A stretch of 64,000 nucleotides of DNA. Source: Flavobacteriaceae bacterium. Its GTDB lineage: Bacteria > Bacteroidota > Bacteroidia > Flavobacteriales > Flavobacteriaceae. Below, one piece after another: positions 55,535-63,473 of the stretch. The DNA lies in contig JADGEL010000001.1 in the NCBI GenBank assembly GCA_016744415.1, positions 124,001 through 188,000 of the forward strand, written 5' to 3'. Under the pieces are notes generated by a model, which worked only from the letters and a program-made list of their open reading frames with translations, did not search any database and had not been told where the DNA came from. How positions within the stretch are numbered: the stretch's first letter is position 1; each line of letters opens with the position of its first letter. Both the position numbers and the translations under genes were made by a program.

Positions 55535-56866
55535 ATGGCTACAATCAATTTTTTATATCGTTCTACATTAGAAAAAGCACCTTTGACCTTACGTCTTTTA
55601 TTTAGGGATAAAGGTATAGATTTTGTCTACAGTACAAAAACAAAATACCGTATCGAAAAAGAATATTGGATCAAAAAACACTCTTCTAAATCCAAAGATG
55701 CTGAAATAAAAAATAAACAAATTCAGGTCAAATCTGATTTGCAAAAAATTGAAAACTGTATTATGGATGCTTTTAATAGCACAGAAACAAATTCCATTTC
55801 TAAAGAATGGCTTACCAATCAAATAAAATTATACTACAATCCACTAACTGAAAAGAAACAAAGTGAATTAGTTACCGATGCTATCCAAAAAACTATTGAT
55901 GAAGCTCCTTTTAGAGAAAATGGAAAAGGAGGAGTAGGCTTAGGTCAATGTAGAATTAACTCCTATAAAAGACTAAAAGCATTATTTATCAAATTTCAAG
56001 GAAAACAGAATTACGAAGTTAAACAGCTTGACAAAAATATATTTGACAAATTCAAAAAATGGATGTTGGACAAGAATGGGTACTCACCTACTTACTCTTT
56101 TAAAAAATTATCAGATTTAAAAACTGTCTGTAAAGATGCCAGGAGTAATGGTATAGAAACCTCAACAGAATTAAACGACATCAAAACAAAACAAGTTTCT
56201 GCTTATGATGACGATATGGATGTAATTATTTTAACTCCAAATGAATTAGAAAAAATTGAAAAAGTTAAACTAACAAGTGAAGCATTAATAAATGCACGTA
56301 AATGGTTAATTCTAGGATGCTATACAGGGCAAAGAGGTACTGCATTAACAACACGAATAAAAAAAGAAAATTTTGAAAAATACGGTTCAGATTTAGTAAT
56401 AAAAATTCGACAAAAAAAAGGAAATAAATCGGTTATTATTCCTGTACTTCCCAAGGTAAAGGAGATATATGATAACGGAATGCCCTACACTATCTCACTA
56501 ACTAAACTAAACAAACACTTTAAAGATATTGGTGAACTTGCCAAACTTAATGATCCAGTAATGGGTCGAATTATTGAAGCTGAAACCAAAGGAAAAAAAA
56601 GAGGAATTAAAAAACTACGCCCAAAATTCAAATACATAAGCACACATATTGGAAGACGTACTTTTGCATCAAATCATTACGGAAAAATACCAACTCCAAT
56701 AATAATGAAAGTTACTGGGCATAGTAAAGAATCTACATTCTTAACCTATATTCAACAAACTGATGATAGCCATATTGACACGTTCCTAGAATATTACAAA
56801 ACAAAGGAGCGCAAAGCACAAAAGGAACCTCAACTAACAATAGTAAAAAAAACAAGTAATCAATAA
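55535..56866 (+). CDS. int: Tyrosine recombinase / integrase
   Basis: A 443-residue Bacteroidetes-type phage/element integrase. An N-terminal arm-binding region (about 1-110) and a SAM-like core-binding domain (about 125-215) precede the catalytic domain. Catalytic residues are Arg267 in TGQRGTAL, His371 and Arg374 in HIGRR, His396 in TGHSKEST and the nucleophile Tyr405 in FLTYIQ. The frame is open to 55472, but those codons lie upstream of the -7 box, so the ATG at 55535 is chosen. It sits next to attL as expected. Confidence 0.92.
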   Translation: MATINFLYRSTLEKAPLTLRLLFRDKGIDFVYSTKTKYRIEKEYWIKKHSSKSKDAEIKNKQIQVKSDLQKIENCIMDAFNSTETNSISKEWLTNQIKLYYNPLTEKKQSELVTDAIQKTIDEAPFRENGKGGVGLGQCRINSYKRLKALFIKFQGKQNYEVKQLDKNIFDKFKKWMLDKNGYSPTYSFKKLSDLKTVCKDARSNGIETSTELNDIKTKQVSAYDDDMDVIILTPNELEKIEKVKLTSEALINARKWLILGCYTGQRGTALTTRIKKENFEKYGSDLVIKIRQKKGNKSVIIPVLPKVKEIYDNGMPYTISLTKLNKHFKDIGELAKLNDPVMGRIIEAETKGKKRGIKKLRPKFKYISTHIGRRTFASNHYGKIPTPIIMKVTGHSKESTFLTYIQQTDDSHIDTFLEYYKTKERKAQKEPQLTIVKKTSNQ

Positions 56867-56901
56867 GGTATCACGAATTGCGACCTCAAAGAAATTAATA
56901 A

Positions 56902-57414
56902 ATGGAATTACAAGTAATACAAAACAGAATACACGAAATAAGAGGACATAAAGTGATGTTAGACTTTGACCTTGCAGAATTGTACCAAGTAGAAACAAGA
57001 ACTTTAAAGCAGGCTGTAAAAAGGAATGCTGATCGTTTCCCTAAAGATTTTATGTTCATTCTTAGTAATGACGAAATTGAAAAGATGGTATCACAATCTG
57101 TGATACCATCTAAAAGCAAACTTGGAGGAGCAAAACCTTTTGTCTTTACTGAGCAAGGAGTTTCAATGTTATCTAGTGTATTAAAAAGTAAGAAAGCCAT
57201 ACAAGTAAACATTGCAATTATTAGAGCCTTTGTAACATTTAGACAATATCTTTCTGACTATAAAGAATTAAAAGAGGAAGTTGCTAAAATAGAAGTAAAA
57301 ATGAATACACAATTTAAAAATATAAATCAAGCATTAAACTACCTTCTAAAAAAAGACTCAAAAGAACAGGAGCAAAAAGAACGTAAACAAATTGGATATA
57401 AAAACAATAACTAA
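56902..57414 (+). CDS. ORF6N (KilA-N-like) domain protein
   Basis: A 170-residue DNA-binding protein of phages and mobile elements. The ORF6N domain covers about 1-90: HEIRGHKVMLDFDLAELYQVETRTLKQAVKRN (key parts VMLDFDLAELY and LKQAVKRN), FPKDFMFIL and the FTEQGVSMLSSVL motif. A C-terminal coiled coil follows (about 115-170). Members act as regulators or anti-repressors in prophages. It lies 35 bases after int on the same strand. Confidence 0.88.
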   Translation: MELQVIQNRIHEIRGHKVMLDFDLAELYQVETRTLKQAVKRNADRFPKDFMFILSNDEIEKMVSQSVIPSKSKLGGAKPFVFTEQGVSMLSSVLKSKKAIQVNIAIIRAFVTFRQYLSDYKELKEEVAKIEVKMNTQFKNINQALNYLLKKDSKEQEQKERKQIGYKNNN

Positions 57415-57425
57415 AATTTAAAATT

Positions 57426-57605
57426 ATGACAGATTCAGACCGCATGGAACGGCTAAAGAAAAGTATCAAAAAAAGTGAAGCCTTAATTAATAAATTCCAA
57501 GCCTTAGATAAAAAAATGTTTGATTATATGTATTCAAAATTAAATGATTTTGACAAAAAGCATATTGATAAGTTAACGATAGAAAGAAGGAATATTTTAA
57601 TTTAA
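57426..57605 (+). CDS. Small charged protein, 59 residues
   Basis: An ATG-to-TAA frame starting 11 bases after the ORF6N stop. The product starts MTDSDRMERLKKSIKKSE, is strongly charged and helical, and ends ERRNILI. It is too short for confident assignment but its spacing and codon use fit a real co-transcribed gene. No known family was recognised. Confidence 0.5.
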   Translation: MTDSDRMERLKKSIKKSEALINKFQALDKKMFDYMYSKLNDFDKKHIDKLTIERRNILI

Positions 57606-57642
57606 TAGCAAAATAGATTCTACAAACTTCTACTTAATTCTG

Positions 57643-57659
57643 ATAGAATTCTATATTTG
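57643..57659 (+). promoter_or_regulatory. Promoter with overlapping palindrome before the 101-residue gene
   Basis: The exact -7 box TATATTTG (57652-57659) overlaps a 12-bp perfect palindrome ATAGAATTCTAT (57643-57654). Related half sites ATAGATTCTA (57613-57622) and ATAGAATAG (57667-57675) flank it. This suggests a repressible internal promoter of the element. Confidence 0.5.
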
Positions 57660-57678
57660 AGTAAAAAATAGAATAGTT

Positions 57679-57984
57679 ATGAAAAATAAATCTACAGTTG
57701 TAATAGGGTATCTTATATTAATCCCTTTGATTTTAGGAACTATTTTTTCTGTTTTCGTACTTATACAGGATTATGATAGTAGATATCCTTATGATTTTGA
57801 ATATTATTTCTTTCTTGCATTAGCCTATATTTATGTTTATTTAATGTTGATATATTTAATTAAAACAAGATTTTGGAAAGAAAACGTATCAGGATTTTAT
57901 AAATTAGAACAAGAGAATAAGATAATTAAGAAGCAAATTGAAAAGAGAGAATTGGAAATTAAGTTATCAGAATTAAATAAGTAA
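57679..57984 (+). CDS. Small membrane protein with two helices
   Basis: A 101-residue protein with two hydrophobic helices (about 7-28 and 40-61) and a charged C-terminal coiled coil (EQENKIIKKQIEKRELE). It has its own promoter and overlaps nothing. The stop is two bases before the next gene, so the two are coupled. Function unknown; it could anchor the next product to the membrane. Confidence 0.6.
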   Translation: MKNKSTVVIGYLILIPLILGTIFSVFVLIQDYDSRYPYDFEYYFFLALAYIYVYLMLIYLIKTRFWKENVSGFYKLEQENKIIKKQIEKRELEIKLSELNK

Positions 57985-57986
57985 GA

Positions 57987-58637
57987 ATGATAAAATCAAT
58001 AATACAAACTCTATTTATAGGCTTAAAAAAGTACGTCCCTAAAGGAAAACTTACAGAATACGAAAATGAATTTTGGAGCAGAAAAACTTATAATAATAAG
58101 TTTGCAGTTAAATTTTTTCCAAAATATATAGCCTTTGAGAAATGGGCAAAAAAACCTAAAAATAAAATTGACATTCTTTTATTAAACTATTGGATATATG
58201 ACGTTCAAGAGGTAGGACTAAAAAACACCAGGTTATTAAAAACTTATATTAAAGAGTATGACAAAATAATTCACAAGCACGCAATGGTGAAATTGCAAGC
58301 ATTCAAGAATGTACTGGAGAGAAAGACGTACCTAACCGAAGCCCACAAGAAGAACTCGGAAGCAGCAATGAAGCAGATAGCCGAGTGGAAGAAAACTCCG
58401 ACACCTTTGAACGAGATTTTAGGGAAGCAAAAAATTAGAGAGCAACAGGCAAAGGAACTAGAACATGAATATCTAAACGACTATCACAAGAAGAACTCGG
58501 AAGCAGCTACTAAACAGCTAGACGAGTGGCAAAAATCACCCCTAGACTTTGAAATGGCTACGAAAAGGCAAAAGGCAAGGGAAGTTGAGGCAAAGAGATT
58601 GGAATCTTTAGATATAAATCCAGGGGGTTACGAATAG
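57987..58637 (+). CDS. Unknown basic protein with a C-terminal duplicated motif
   Basis: A 216-residue lysine-rich protein. The N-terminal 90 residues contain several Trp/aromatic clusters (ENEFWSRKTYNN, AFEKWAKKP). The C-terminal half carries two copies of HKKNSEAA-x-KQ-x-x-EW-x-K-[TS]-P (about 118-137 and 170-189), whose DNA (58348-58387 and 58486-58525 roughly) is also strongly alike, so the duplication is recent. No known family. Coupled to the preceding membrane protein. Confidence 0.55.
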   Translation: MIKSIIQTLFIGLKKYVPKGKLTEYENEFWSRKTYNNKFAVKFFPKYIAFEKWAKKPKNKIDILLLNYWIYDVQEVGLKNTRLLKTYIKEYDKIIHKHAMVKLQAFKNVLERKTYLTEAHKKNSEAAMKQIAEWKKTPTPLNEILGKQKIREQQAKELEHEYLNDYHKKNSEAATKQLDEWQKSPLDFEMATKRQKAREVEAKRLESLDINPGGYE

Positions 58638-59194
58638 TCAATTCGCAAAAATATAAAACTCACCGTGTACAAGCAGACTGTTTTAAAATCTAAATCAATC
58701 AGCAATAGCATACTTAAATGATAGGGTAATAATTTTAAGGGTTTTAGTGGTTAAAATTTCACTGACACGAATATTAGAGTTAGTGAATATATTGATCCTA
58801 AAAAAAATGGAAGACTCTTGGGTGAATTTAGGTCAGGGAAATTTTTCCCTCATCTCTTACATTGATAAATAAAATTAGCTATACGGGTGGGTGTGGTTCT
58901 GTTAGGGTGTTACAGGTCAATTCTATCAAAAGGGAAACTAAATATATATGGGGTATGGGGTCTTAAATATGCTTTACATTTTTTATCTTTTGGCTTTTTC
59001 TCCTGTCCGATTACAGAGGTGTTTTAAGTAGGTCAATGACTAGAATTATTAAGACAAAACATATAGATATTTATTTAATCATATCAACTAAATAAAACAA
59101 CTTGATATATAAATATATATCATTATAAAGGTATAATTATACATTTACTCAAATCTGATAAAACAAACTACCTAATGTATATTTGTACATTAAG
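58638..59194. other. 557-bp non-coding region inside the element
   Basis: The gap between the rightward and leftward gene groups of the element, AT-rich with several G-rich tracts (GGGTGGGTGTGG, GGGGTATGGGG near 58885-58960). A near-palindrome AGGGAAATTTTTCCCT lies at 58835-58850. No convincing gene was found. It is a plausible place for an origin of replication because the Rep operon ends here, but that is inference. Confidence 0.4.
59173..59192 (-). terminator. Terminator of the Rep operon
   Basis: TAATGTA and TACATTA pair around a six-base loop three bases after the last stop codon of the leftward operon; T-rich sequence (TTTGTTTT) follows on the minus strand. Confidence 0.45.
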
Positions 59195-59434
59195 TCATCT
59201 AACAATATTTAGCATACACTTATTAAAACTATCCATATCCTTAACTAACTTAAAAACCTCTTCTAAAGCATCTTGAAATTTCTCTATTTCATCCGTATAT
59301 TGTAGTTGCTGAATGTTGGTATCTAGATAATGTGTTATAATAAAAGCATCCAATACCCAAAATGCAAATTCGCTTTCATTGAAAGGTATTCCTTTAAGGA
59401 TTTTACAATAAACTAATCTATCTGATTCTTTCAC
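59195..59434 (-). CDS. Small acidic protein, last gene of the Rep operon
   Basis: A 79-residue acidic, helical protein (MKESDRLVYCKILKGIPF...). Its start overlaps the Rep stop by four bases, so translation is coupled. No family recognised. In plasmid and phage replication operons small proteins here may be copy control or single-strand binding proteins, but nothing in this sequence decides that. Confidence 0.5.
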   Translation of the reverse strand: MKESDRLVYCKILKGIPFNESEFAFWVLDAFIITHYLDTNIQQLQYTDEIEKFQDALEEVFKLVKDMDSFNKCMLNIVR

Positions 59435-60675
59435 AATTGTAATTTTTCAATGTTAAATAATCTTTCTTGATGTCGAGGATATAATCTGCTTTGCCTATCT
59501 CTTCGAGTTCTTATTGTATCTCTTATGTTATGCGCAATCTCTCTAATCTCAGTAATAAAATCTGATCCTATCCACTTTCCGGTTAAATGACTTCTTTTAA
59601 CCTCATCATATTTTTTCCTATTAGTAACATAAAGATGTTTTAACCCAGTATGCGAAAGCAAAAAGCTGTCCTCTTTTTGAATAGAAATATCAACTCCTGT
59701 TATTGGGCAATTTCTAAGATGTAATTGTGTAATATTTAACCCTATACTTGAAGGGTATTTTATTACACACTTTGTACTTTCAGAAAGTTGGTTATTTATT
59801 ACACACTTTTCAATTATTTCTTGCCTTATTTTTAGGTGTAAATTTTTAGATTTTTCTTCTATAATTTTTTTTAATCTTGATTTATGCCGGCCCCTCCTAT
59901 TTGATTGCGTTTCATCAATCCAAAATATCTGACGTGAATAATCCTTAATTAATCTTTTTTGATTGGTTGACAAACCTTTGTTGTCAATTGTATAATCATA
60001 ATACACTACTTCATTAAAACGTTTTAAAAGCAATTCTTTTGAGCTGTTAAGAGTTGTTACGTTAATATCTTCAAATGTTTTTATTCCTAATGAATTAACT
60101 TCTGCCATTTTCTTAGACTTGTATTCCACTCTCAAAATATTTCCTCTCATTTTGTAATGATTAGACTTGTTATATATTTTGATAATAAAAAACTTATGCT
60201 CTACAGTTCCAAAATTATTGCCATGTCTGAACTCAAAAGAAATACCACGATGATAGAGTAGCCCTTTTATATAAAGGTATGGAGTGAAAGGCACAATTGT
60301 ATTTATCCCTAATTCAATACTTCTAAATACCATTTGTTGAGGTGTGCAATCAAATAATTTTGTTAGATGCTTCCTAACTTCTAAAATATTATTGATGTTA
60401 AATTGATTCCCGTTAAATCCTTTGTAGTGTTTTACTCCTTTATAGTTAGGTGCTTTTATACCTTTGAGAGAATTATACATCTTATGAATACTTCCTGTAA
60501 AATATACATTACCACTATCATATATAGTTATTTTGCAGAAATGATATTTTGCTGTTCTTTTTGTAGAAAATTCGCCTGTACTTTCTGAAACCTCAGTTTT
60601 AAAATCTAAATAAGGTAAGCCCAGTAGCCTTTTAATATTTACATCTCTAAATAATATTTTGACGTAATCAATCAC
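59431..60675 (-). CDS. rep: Rolling-circle replication initiator, gene II/X-like
   Basis: A 414-residue protein starting MIDYVKILF. GNVYFTGSIHKMYN (about 55-68) matches the conserved G-S-[IL]-H-K strand seen in filamentous phage gene II/X and related plasmid Reps. KIYNK with Tyr168 and the following NILRVEYKSKK look like the catalytic Tyr strand and the L-R-x-E block. Such proteins nick one strand and start rolling-circle replication. The assignment rests on motif resemblance by eye. It overlaps both neighbouring genes, in a compact four-gene operon (HTH protein, 137-residue protein, Rep, 79-residue protein). Confidence 0.62.
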   Translation of the reverse strand: MIDYVKILFRDVNIKRLLGLPYLDFKTEVSESTGEFSTKRTAKYHFCKITIYDSGNVYFTGSIHKMYNSLKGIKAPNYKGVKHYKGFNGNQFNINNILEVRKHLTKLFDCTPQQMVFRSIELGINTIVPFTPYLYIKGLLYHRGISFEFRHGNNFGTVEHKFFIIKIYNKSNHYKMRGNILRVEYKSKKMAEVNSLGIKTFEDINVTTLNSSKELLLKRFNEVVYYDYTIDNKGLSTNQKRLIKDYSRQIFWIDETQSNRRGRHKSRLKKIIEEKSKNLHLKIRQEIIEKCVINNQLSESTKCVIKYPSSIGLNITQLHLRNCPITGVDISIQKEDSFLLSHTGLKHLYVTNRKKYDEVKRSHLTGKWIGSDFITEIREIAHNIRDTIRTRRDRQSRLYPRHQERLFNIEKLQL

Positions 60676-61081
60676 TATAATAGTTAGATATTATTTGTTG
60701 TAAATCGTATTCCGTTTTAGGATAATAGTCTTTATACAGGTAAATAATCAATTCAGAACCTCCTGGATTAAAAACAAAAACCAATAAGTGAATAGACTTA
60801 TAATAACCATTACAATTAATTGCCAAATCCCCTAAGTAAATAAGTGGATCTCTTGTCTTGAGAAGACCACTAGTATTCTTTTTAGCCCAGAAATCACCCT
60901 CTTTGATTTTTAAAAAGTAATATGCATCTTTAGAATTATTAAAATACCTATTCTTACTAATGTGAATTGATGAGGTTACTAATTCGGTATTACTCAAGCC
61001 TTCTAAACATTGGTAATGCCTAACTTGTTTGAATTTTTTGCTAACCTTATATCTGTATTCTATAGGTTTTTGTGGTGCCAT
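60668..61081 (-). CDS. Unknown protein upstream of Rep, 137 residues
   Basis: A basic N-terminus (MAPQKPIEYRYKVSKKFKQVR) is followed by beta-rich sequence (YKSIHLLVFVFNPGGSELIIYLY). It starts four bases after the HTH gene and overlaps the Rep start by eight bases. Conserved position next to Rep suggests a role in replication, but no family was recognised. Confidence 0.5.
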   Translation of the reverse strand: MAPQKPIEYRYKVSKKFKQVRHYQCLEGLSNTELVTSSIHISKNRYFNNSKDAYYFLKIKEGDFWAKKNTSGLLKTRDPLIYLGDLAINCNGYYKSIHLLVFVFNPGGSELIIYLYKDYYPKTEYDLQQIISNYYSD

Positions 61082-61085
61082 TACA

Positions 61086-61367
61086 TTAACCTCTGAGTTC
61101 TACAATAGCACTCTCAACCTCAGCACGTTTATATAAGACACGTCCACCTATGCCGTATTTAATCAAAACCCCACGTACAGTAAGGTTATGAACCGTACTT
61201 ATATTACAATGCAACATTTCATTTGCTACATAATTTCTTGTAACAAATTCCGTAGGCTCCTTTGGGGCAAAGGTTTTCTTAAGTTCGTCTAATTGTATTT
61301 TCACACCTTTAATTATGGAGTCCTGAAGTTGCTCCGGTGTAATTGAAATAAATTGGATTGTTTGCAT
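61086..61367 (-). CDS. Excisionase-like helix-turn-helix protein
   Basis: A 93-residue protein. The C-terminal half (about 42-90) is a helix-turn-helix of the MerR/excisionase (HTH_17) type: FVTRNYVANEMLHCNISTVHNL with G-I-G-G-R-V-L-Y-K-R at the wing, typical of Bacteroidetes element proteins of this kind. It heads the Rep operon, and a repeat-rich region lies immediately upstream. It may work as excisionase, replication control protein or operon regulator. Confidence 0.78.
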   Translation of the reverse strand: MQTIQFISITPEQLQDSIIKGVKIQLDELKKTFAPKEPTEFVTRNYVANEMLHCNISTVHNLTVRGVLIKYGIGGRVLYKRAEVESAIVELRG

Positions 61368-61450
61368 GATCGAAATATTTTATTGTTAATACTTCGACAA
61401 AACTGCAACATATTAAAGGTTATTTATATGACAAAATTATTTACCACAAC

Positions 61451-61541
61451 ATACACTAATATGACATAATTCTGAACAATTTTCCTCTCTATATCATATT
61501 AGTGTACATGTAGTGTATAGTTAGTGTACATTAGTGTACAT
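61451..61541. repeat. Iteron-like repeats upstream of the HTH-Rep operon
   Basis: TTAGTGTACA occurs at 61499-61508, 61521-61530 and 61531-61540, with a variant TAGTGTATA at 61511-61519 and an inverted copy ATACACTAAT at 61451-61460. TACACTAATATGA (61452-61464) and TCATATTAGTGTA (61494-61506) form a perfect 13-bp inverted repeat 29 bp apart. The set lies 84-174 bases upstream of the first ATG of the Rep operon. Confidence 0.65.
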
Positions 61542-61590
61542 AAACCTCGATATACTAAAACAAATCATCGAAGTTTTTATTAAGCCTATT

Positions 61591-62073
61591 TCAATCTGAA
61601 AATTTTCTTTCGTTATAATAATTTCTTATAGTATTTTTTGTAAATCCAATAATAAAATTATCATCAATAAATGAAAAGTACTCTTCATTGTTCATGTCAA
61701 GATACCTCTCTCTTAAAACACTTAATTCTCTTAAAAAAGATTTTGAATCACCTTTAATACTAATTTTCAAAGACTCATTTTCCTTGTCAGTTTTATTTAG
61801 TTTTTCAATCCTTTTTACAAATGAAATAAATCCTTTACTCCCAACTGTATTAATTATAAAATTTGATTCTGAAAATTCCTTTAATACTGCATAAGTTACA
61901 TTATAATTTAGATTATTAGATACTATATACTCTTTATACAACCCAACTTTCCATTTACTTCTACCAAAATCAAAAAACTCCTCTTTTATATATCTATAAA
62001 AATTATGCTTTTTACTTAATATTTTAATATTTCCTTTTCCCCTGAGATATGAGGAATAATAATTCTTCAACAT
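61591..62073 (-). CDS. Unknown protein, 160 residues
   Basis: A charged, mixed alpha/beta protein (MLKNYYSSYLRGKGNIKIL...). It contains SLKISIKGDSKSFLRELSVLRERYLD and an acidic segment DMNNEEYFSFIDDNF. No recognised family or motif. It lies 70 bases after the Fic gene in the same direction. Strongly A/T-biased codons are like those of the rest of the element. Confidence 0.45.
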   Translation of the reverse strand: MLKNYYSSYLRGKGNIKILSKKHNFYRYIKEEFFDFGRSKWKVGLYKEYIVSNNLNYNVTYAVLKEFSESNFIINTVGSKGFISFVKRIEKLNKTDKENESLKISIKGDSKSFLRELSVLRERYLDMNNEEYFSFIDDNFIIGFTKNTIRNYYNERKFSD

Positions 62074-62143
62074 TTTAATAAAAATTAAAAATAATGTATG
62101 ATTTTATTTTTCTATTAGTGGTTGATTTTTAGAAATTTCAAAT

Positions 62144-63235
62144 CTATTCATTAATTATATCGTATAAATCTTGAAATACAAAAAGTGAAGGCCTTCTTCC
62201 AGAACCTCTACTTGCACATCTAATAATCCCACAACCCTCTAGAGTCTTTAATAACCTAGCTGCACTAGCCCTAGGTATATCAGATTCTCTTTTAAATCTA
62301 CCTGTATTAAAAATCGGATTAGTAAAAATAAAGTCCAGACATTTAATTGCAAATTGAGAATGTGTTTCTAAAACAATTTTCGCTTTCATATTCTCATAAA
62401 GTTCAATGATGCTCCTAGTTTTATTAATATTTTGCTCAGATTGGTATATTACTCCCTCTAAAAAGAATCGTATCCAATTAGTCCAATTATTATTATCTGT
62501 AATATCCTTTAAAGCATCATAATAATCACGTCTATTACTTTCAAGATATTCACTCATATAGAAAACAGGCTCGTGAATTATCTTTTTATGGTATAAAAAT
62601 AATGGAATCAATATTCGACCAATTCTTCCATTTCCATCTAAAAAAGGATGAATTATTTCAAATTGTGCATGAACGATAGCCAACTGAATAATAACATCTT
62701 TATCATCGATATGTATATATTTTTCCCAATTATGCAATGACTCCTTCATCGTCAGAATATTCGGCGGAACAAAACGAGCTGTATCCATTGTACTTCCCGT
62801 AGGCCCAATCCAATTCTGTATTCGTCTAAACTCTCCAGGGTCTTTATTTTCTCCTCTTACTCCTAGCATTAATAATTTATGAAGCTTTCTAATCATATTA
62901 AGAGTAAGTGGAGAATTTTTCATTTCTTCTCTCCCAGTATTTAATGAAACTCTATAATTTATAATTTCATAAATATCACCTTTTCTTCTATCATCAATTT
63001 CTTGATCAGCCTCGTACTCTAACACCTCTTGTAATGTTGCTTGCGTACCTTCTATCTTAGATGATAAAACTGCCTCTTTTGTTCTAAGCGGAGACAATAA
63101 CACATCAGGATTAACAATTGATTGTAATAATCCATCATAACGTGCTAAATACCTATTAGCCTTCCCCATTAGATCAATAAAACTTGCCCAATCTAAATTT
63201 TCTATTGGTAATTTTTCAGGTATAAAAGGACTCAT
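62144..63235 (-). CDS. Fic family protein with N-terminal inhibitory helix and winged HTH
   Basis: A 363-residue Fic enzyme. The active site is HPFLDGNGRIGR, with the catalytic His196, for transfer of AMP or another nucleotide moiety onto a target protein. The N-terminal domain has the inhibitory motif [ST]xxxE[GN] as Ser58..Glu62-Gly63, so it is a class II Fic that is self-inhibited and needs no separate antitoxin. The C-terminal 70 residues form a winged helix (DIPRASAARLLKTLEGCGII). Three 31-bp tandem repeats lie upstream. The target is unknown; toxin or defence roles are possible. Confidence 0.9.
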   Translation of the reverse strand: MSPFIPEKLPIENLDWASFIDLMGKANRYLARYDGLLQSIVNPDVLLSPLRTKEAVLSSKIEGTQATLQEVLEYEADQEIDDRRKGDIYEIINYRVSLNTGREEMKNSPLTLNMIRKLHKLLMLGVRGENKDPGEFRRIQNWIGPTGSTMDTARFVPPNILTMKESLHNWEKYIHIDDKDVIIQLAIVHAQFEIIHPFLDGNGRIGRILIPLFLYHKKIIHEPVFYMSEYLESNRRDYYDALKDITDNNNWTNWIRFFLEGVIYQSEQNINKTRSIIELYENMKAKIVLETHSQFAIKCLDFIFTNPIFNTGRFKRESDIPRASAARLLKTLEGCGIIRCASRGSGRRPSLFVFQDLYDIINE

Positions 63236-63275
63236 ATTTGTATTTTATATATTAGCTACTAACTACTTTGTGTTG

Positions 63276-63283
63276 CAAAAATA
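63276..63283 (-). promoter_or_regulatory. -7 box of the Fic gene
   Basis: TATTTTTG on the minus strand, exact TAnnTTTG, 40 bases before the start codon and immediately downstream of the tandem repeats. Confidence 0.5.
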
Positions 63284-63285
63284 TG

Positions 63286-63380
63286 AAAAAATGAGACGCA
63301 ATGTGCTTTTGTGTGGCAAAAATGAGACACAATGTACTTTTGTGTTGCAAAAATGAGACACAATGTGCTTTTGTGTTTCG
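63286..63380. repeat. Three 31-bp tandem repeats in front of the Fic gene
   Basis: ATGAGAC starts at 63291, 63322 and 63353, exactly 31 bp apart, and the units are nearly identical (ATGAGAC[AG]CAATGT[GA]CTTTTGTGT). A partial copy, CTTTGTGTTGCAAAAAT, precedes them at 63266. Each unit contains ACACAA facing TTGTGT. They sit right upstream of the promoter box, three helical turns apart, as expected for cooperative operators. Confidence 0.75.
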
Positions 63381-63473
63381 CGAGTAAGGTAAAAAAGTAG
63401 TTGGCTTTTTATTGTCCTTTTTTTTGACTCATTAATAATTGTTCTTTGACCTTATCAATTTAAATCATGAACA

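Noticed and set aside
58808-58873. 21-codon ORF (MEDSWVNLGQ...) in the element gap
   Set aside because: It is short, has no promoter or partner and overlaps the near-palindrome; not supported as a gene.
59431-60675. Complete integrated filamentous phage (inovirus)
   Set aside because: A Zot-like assembly ATPase and recognisable coat proteins are missing; only the Rep-like gene resembles that group.
63266-63380. Possible CRISPR array (31-bp repeats)
   Set aside because: The three units are contiguous with no unique spacers between them and no cas gene is near; they fit tandem operators better.
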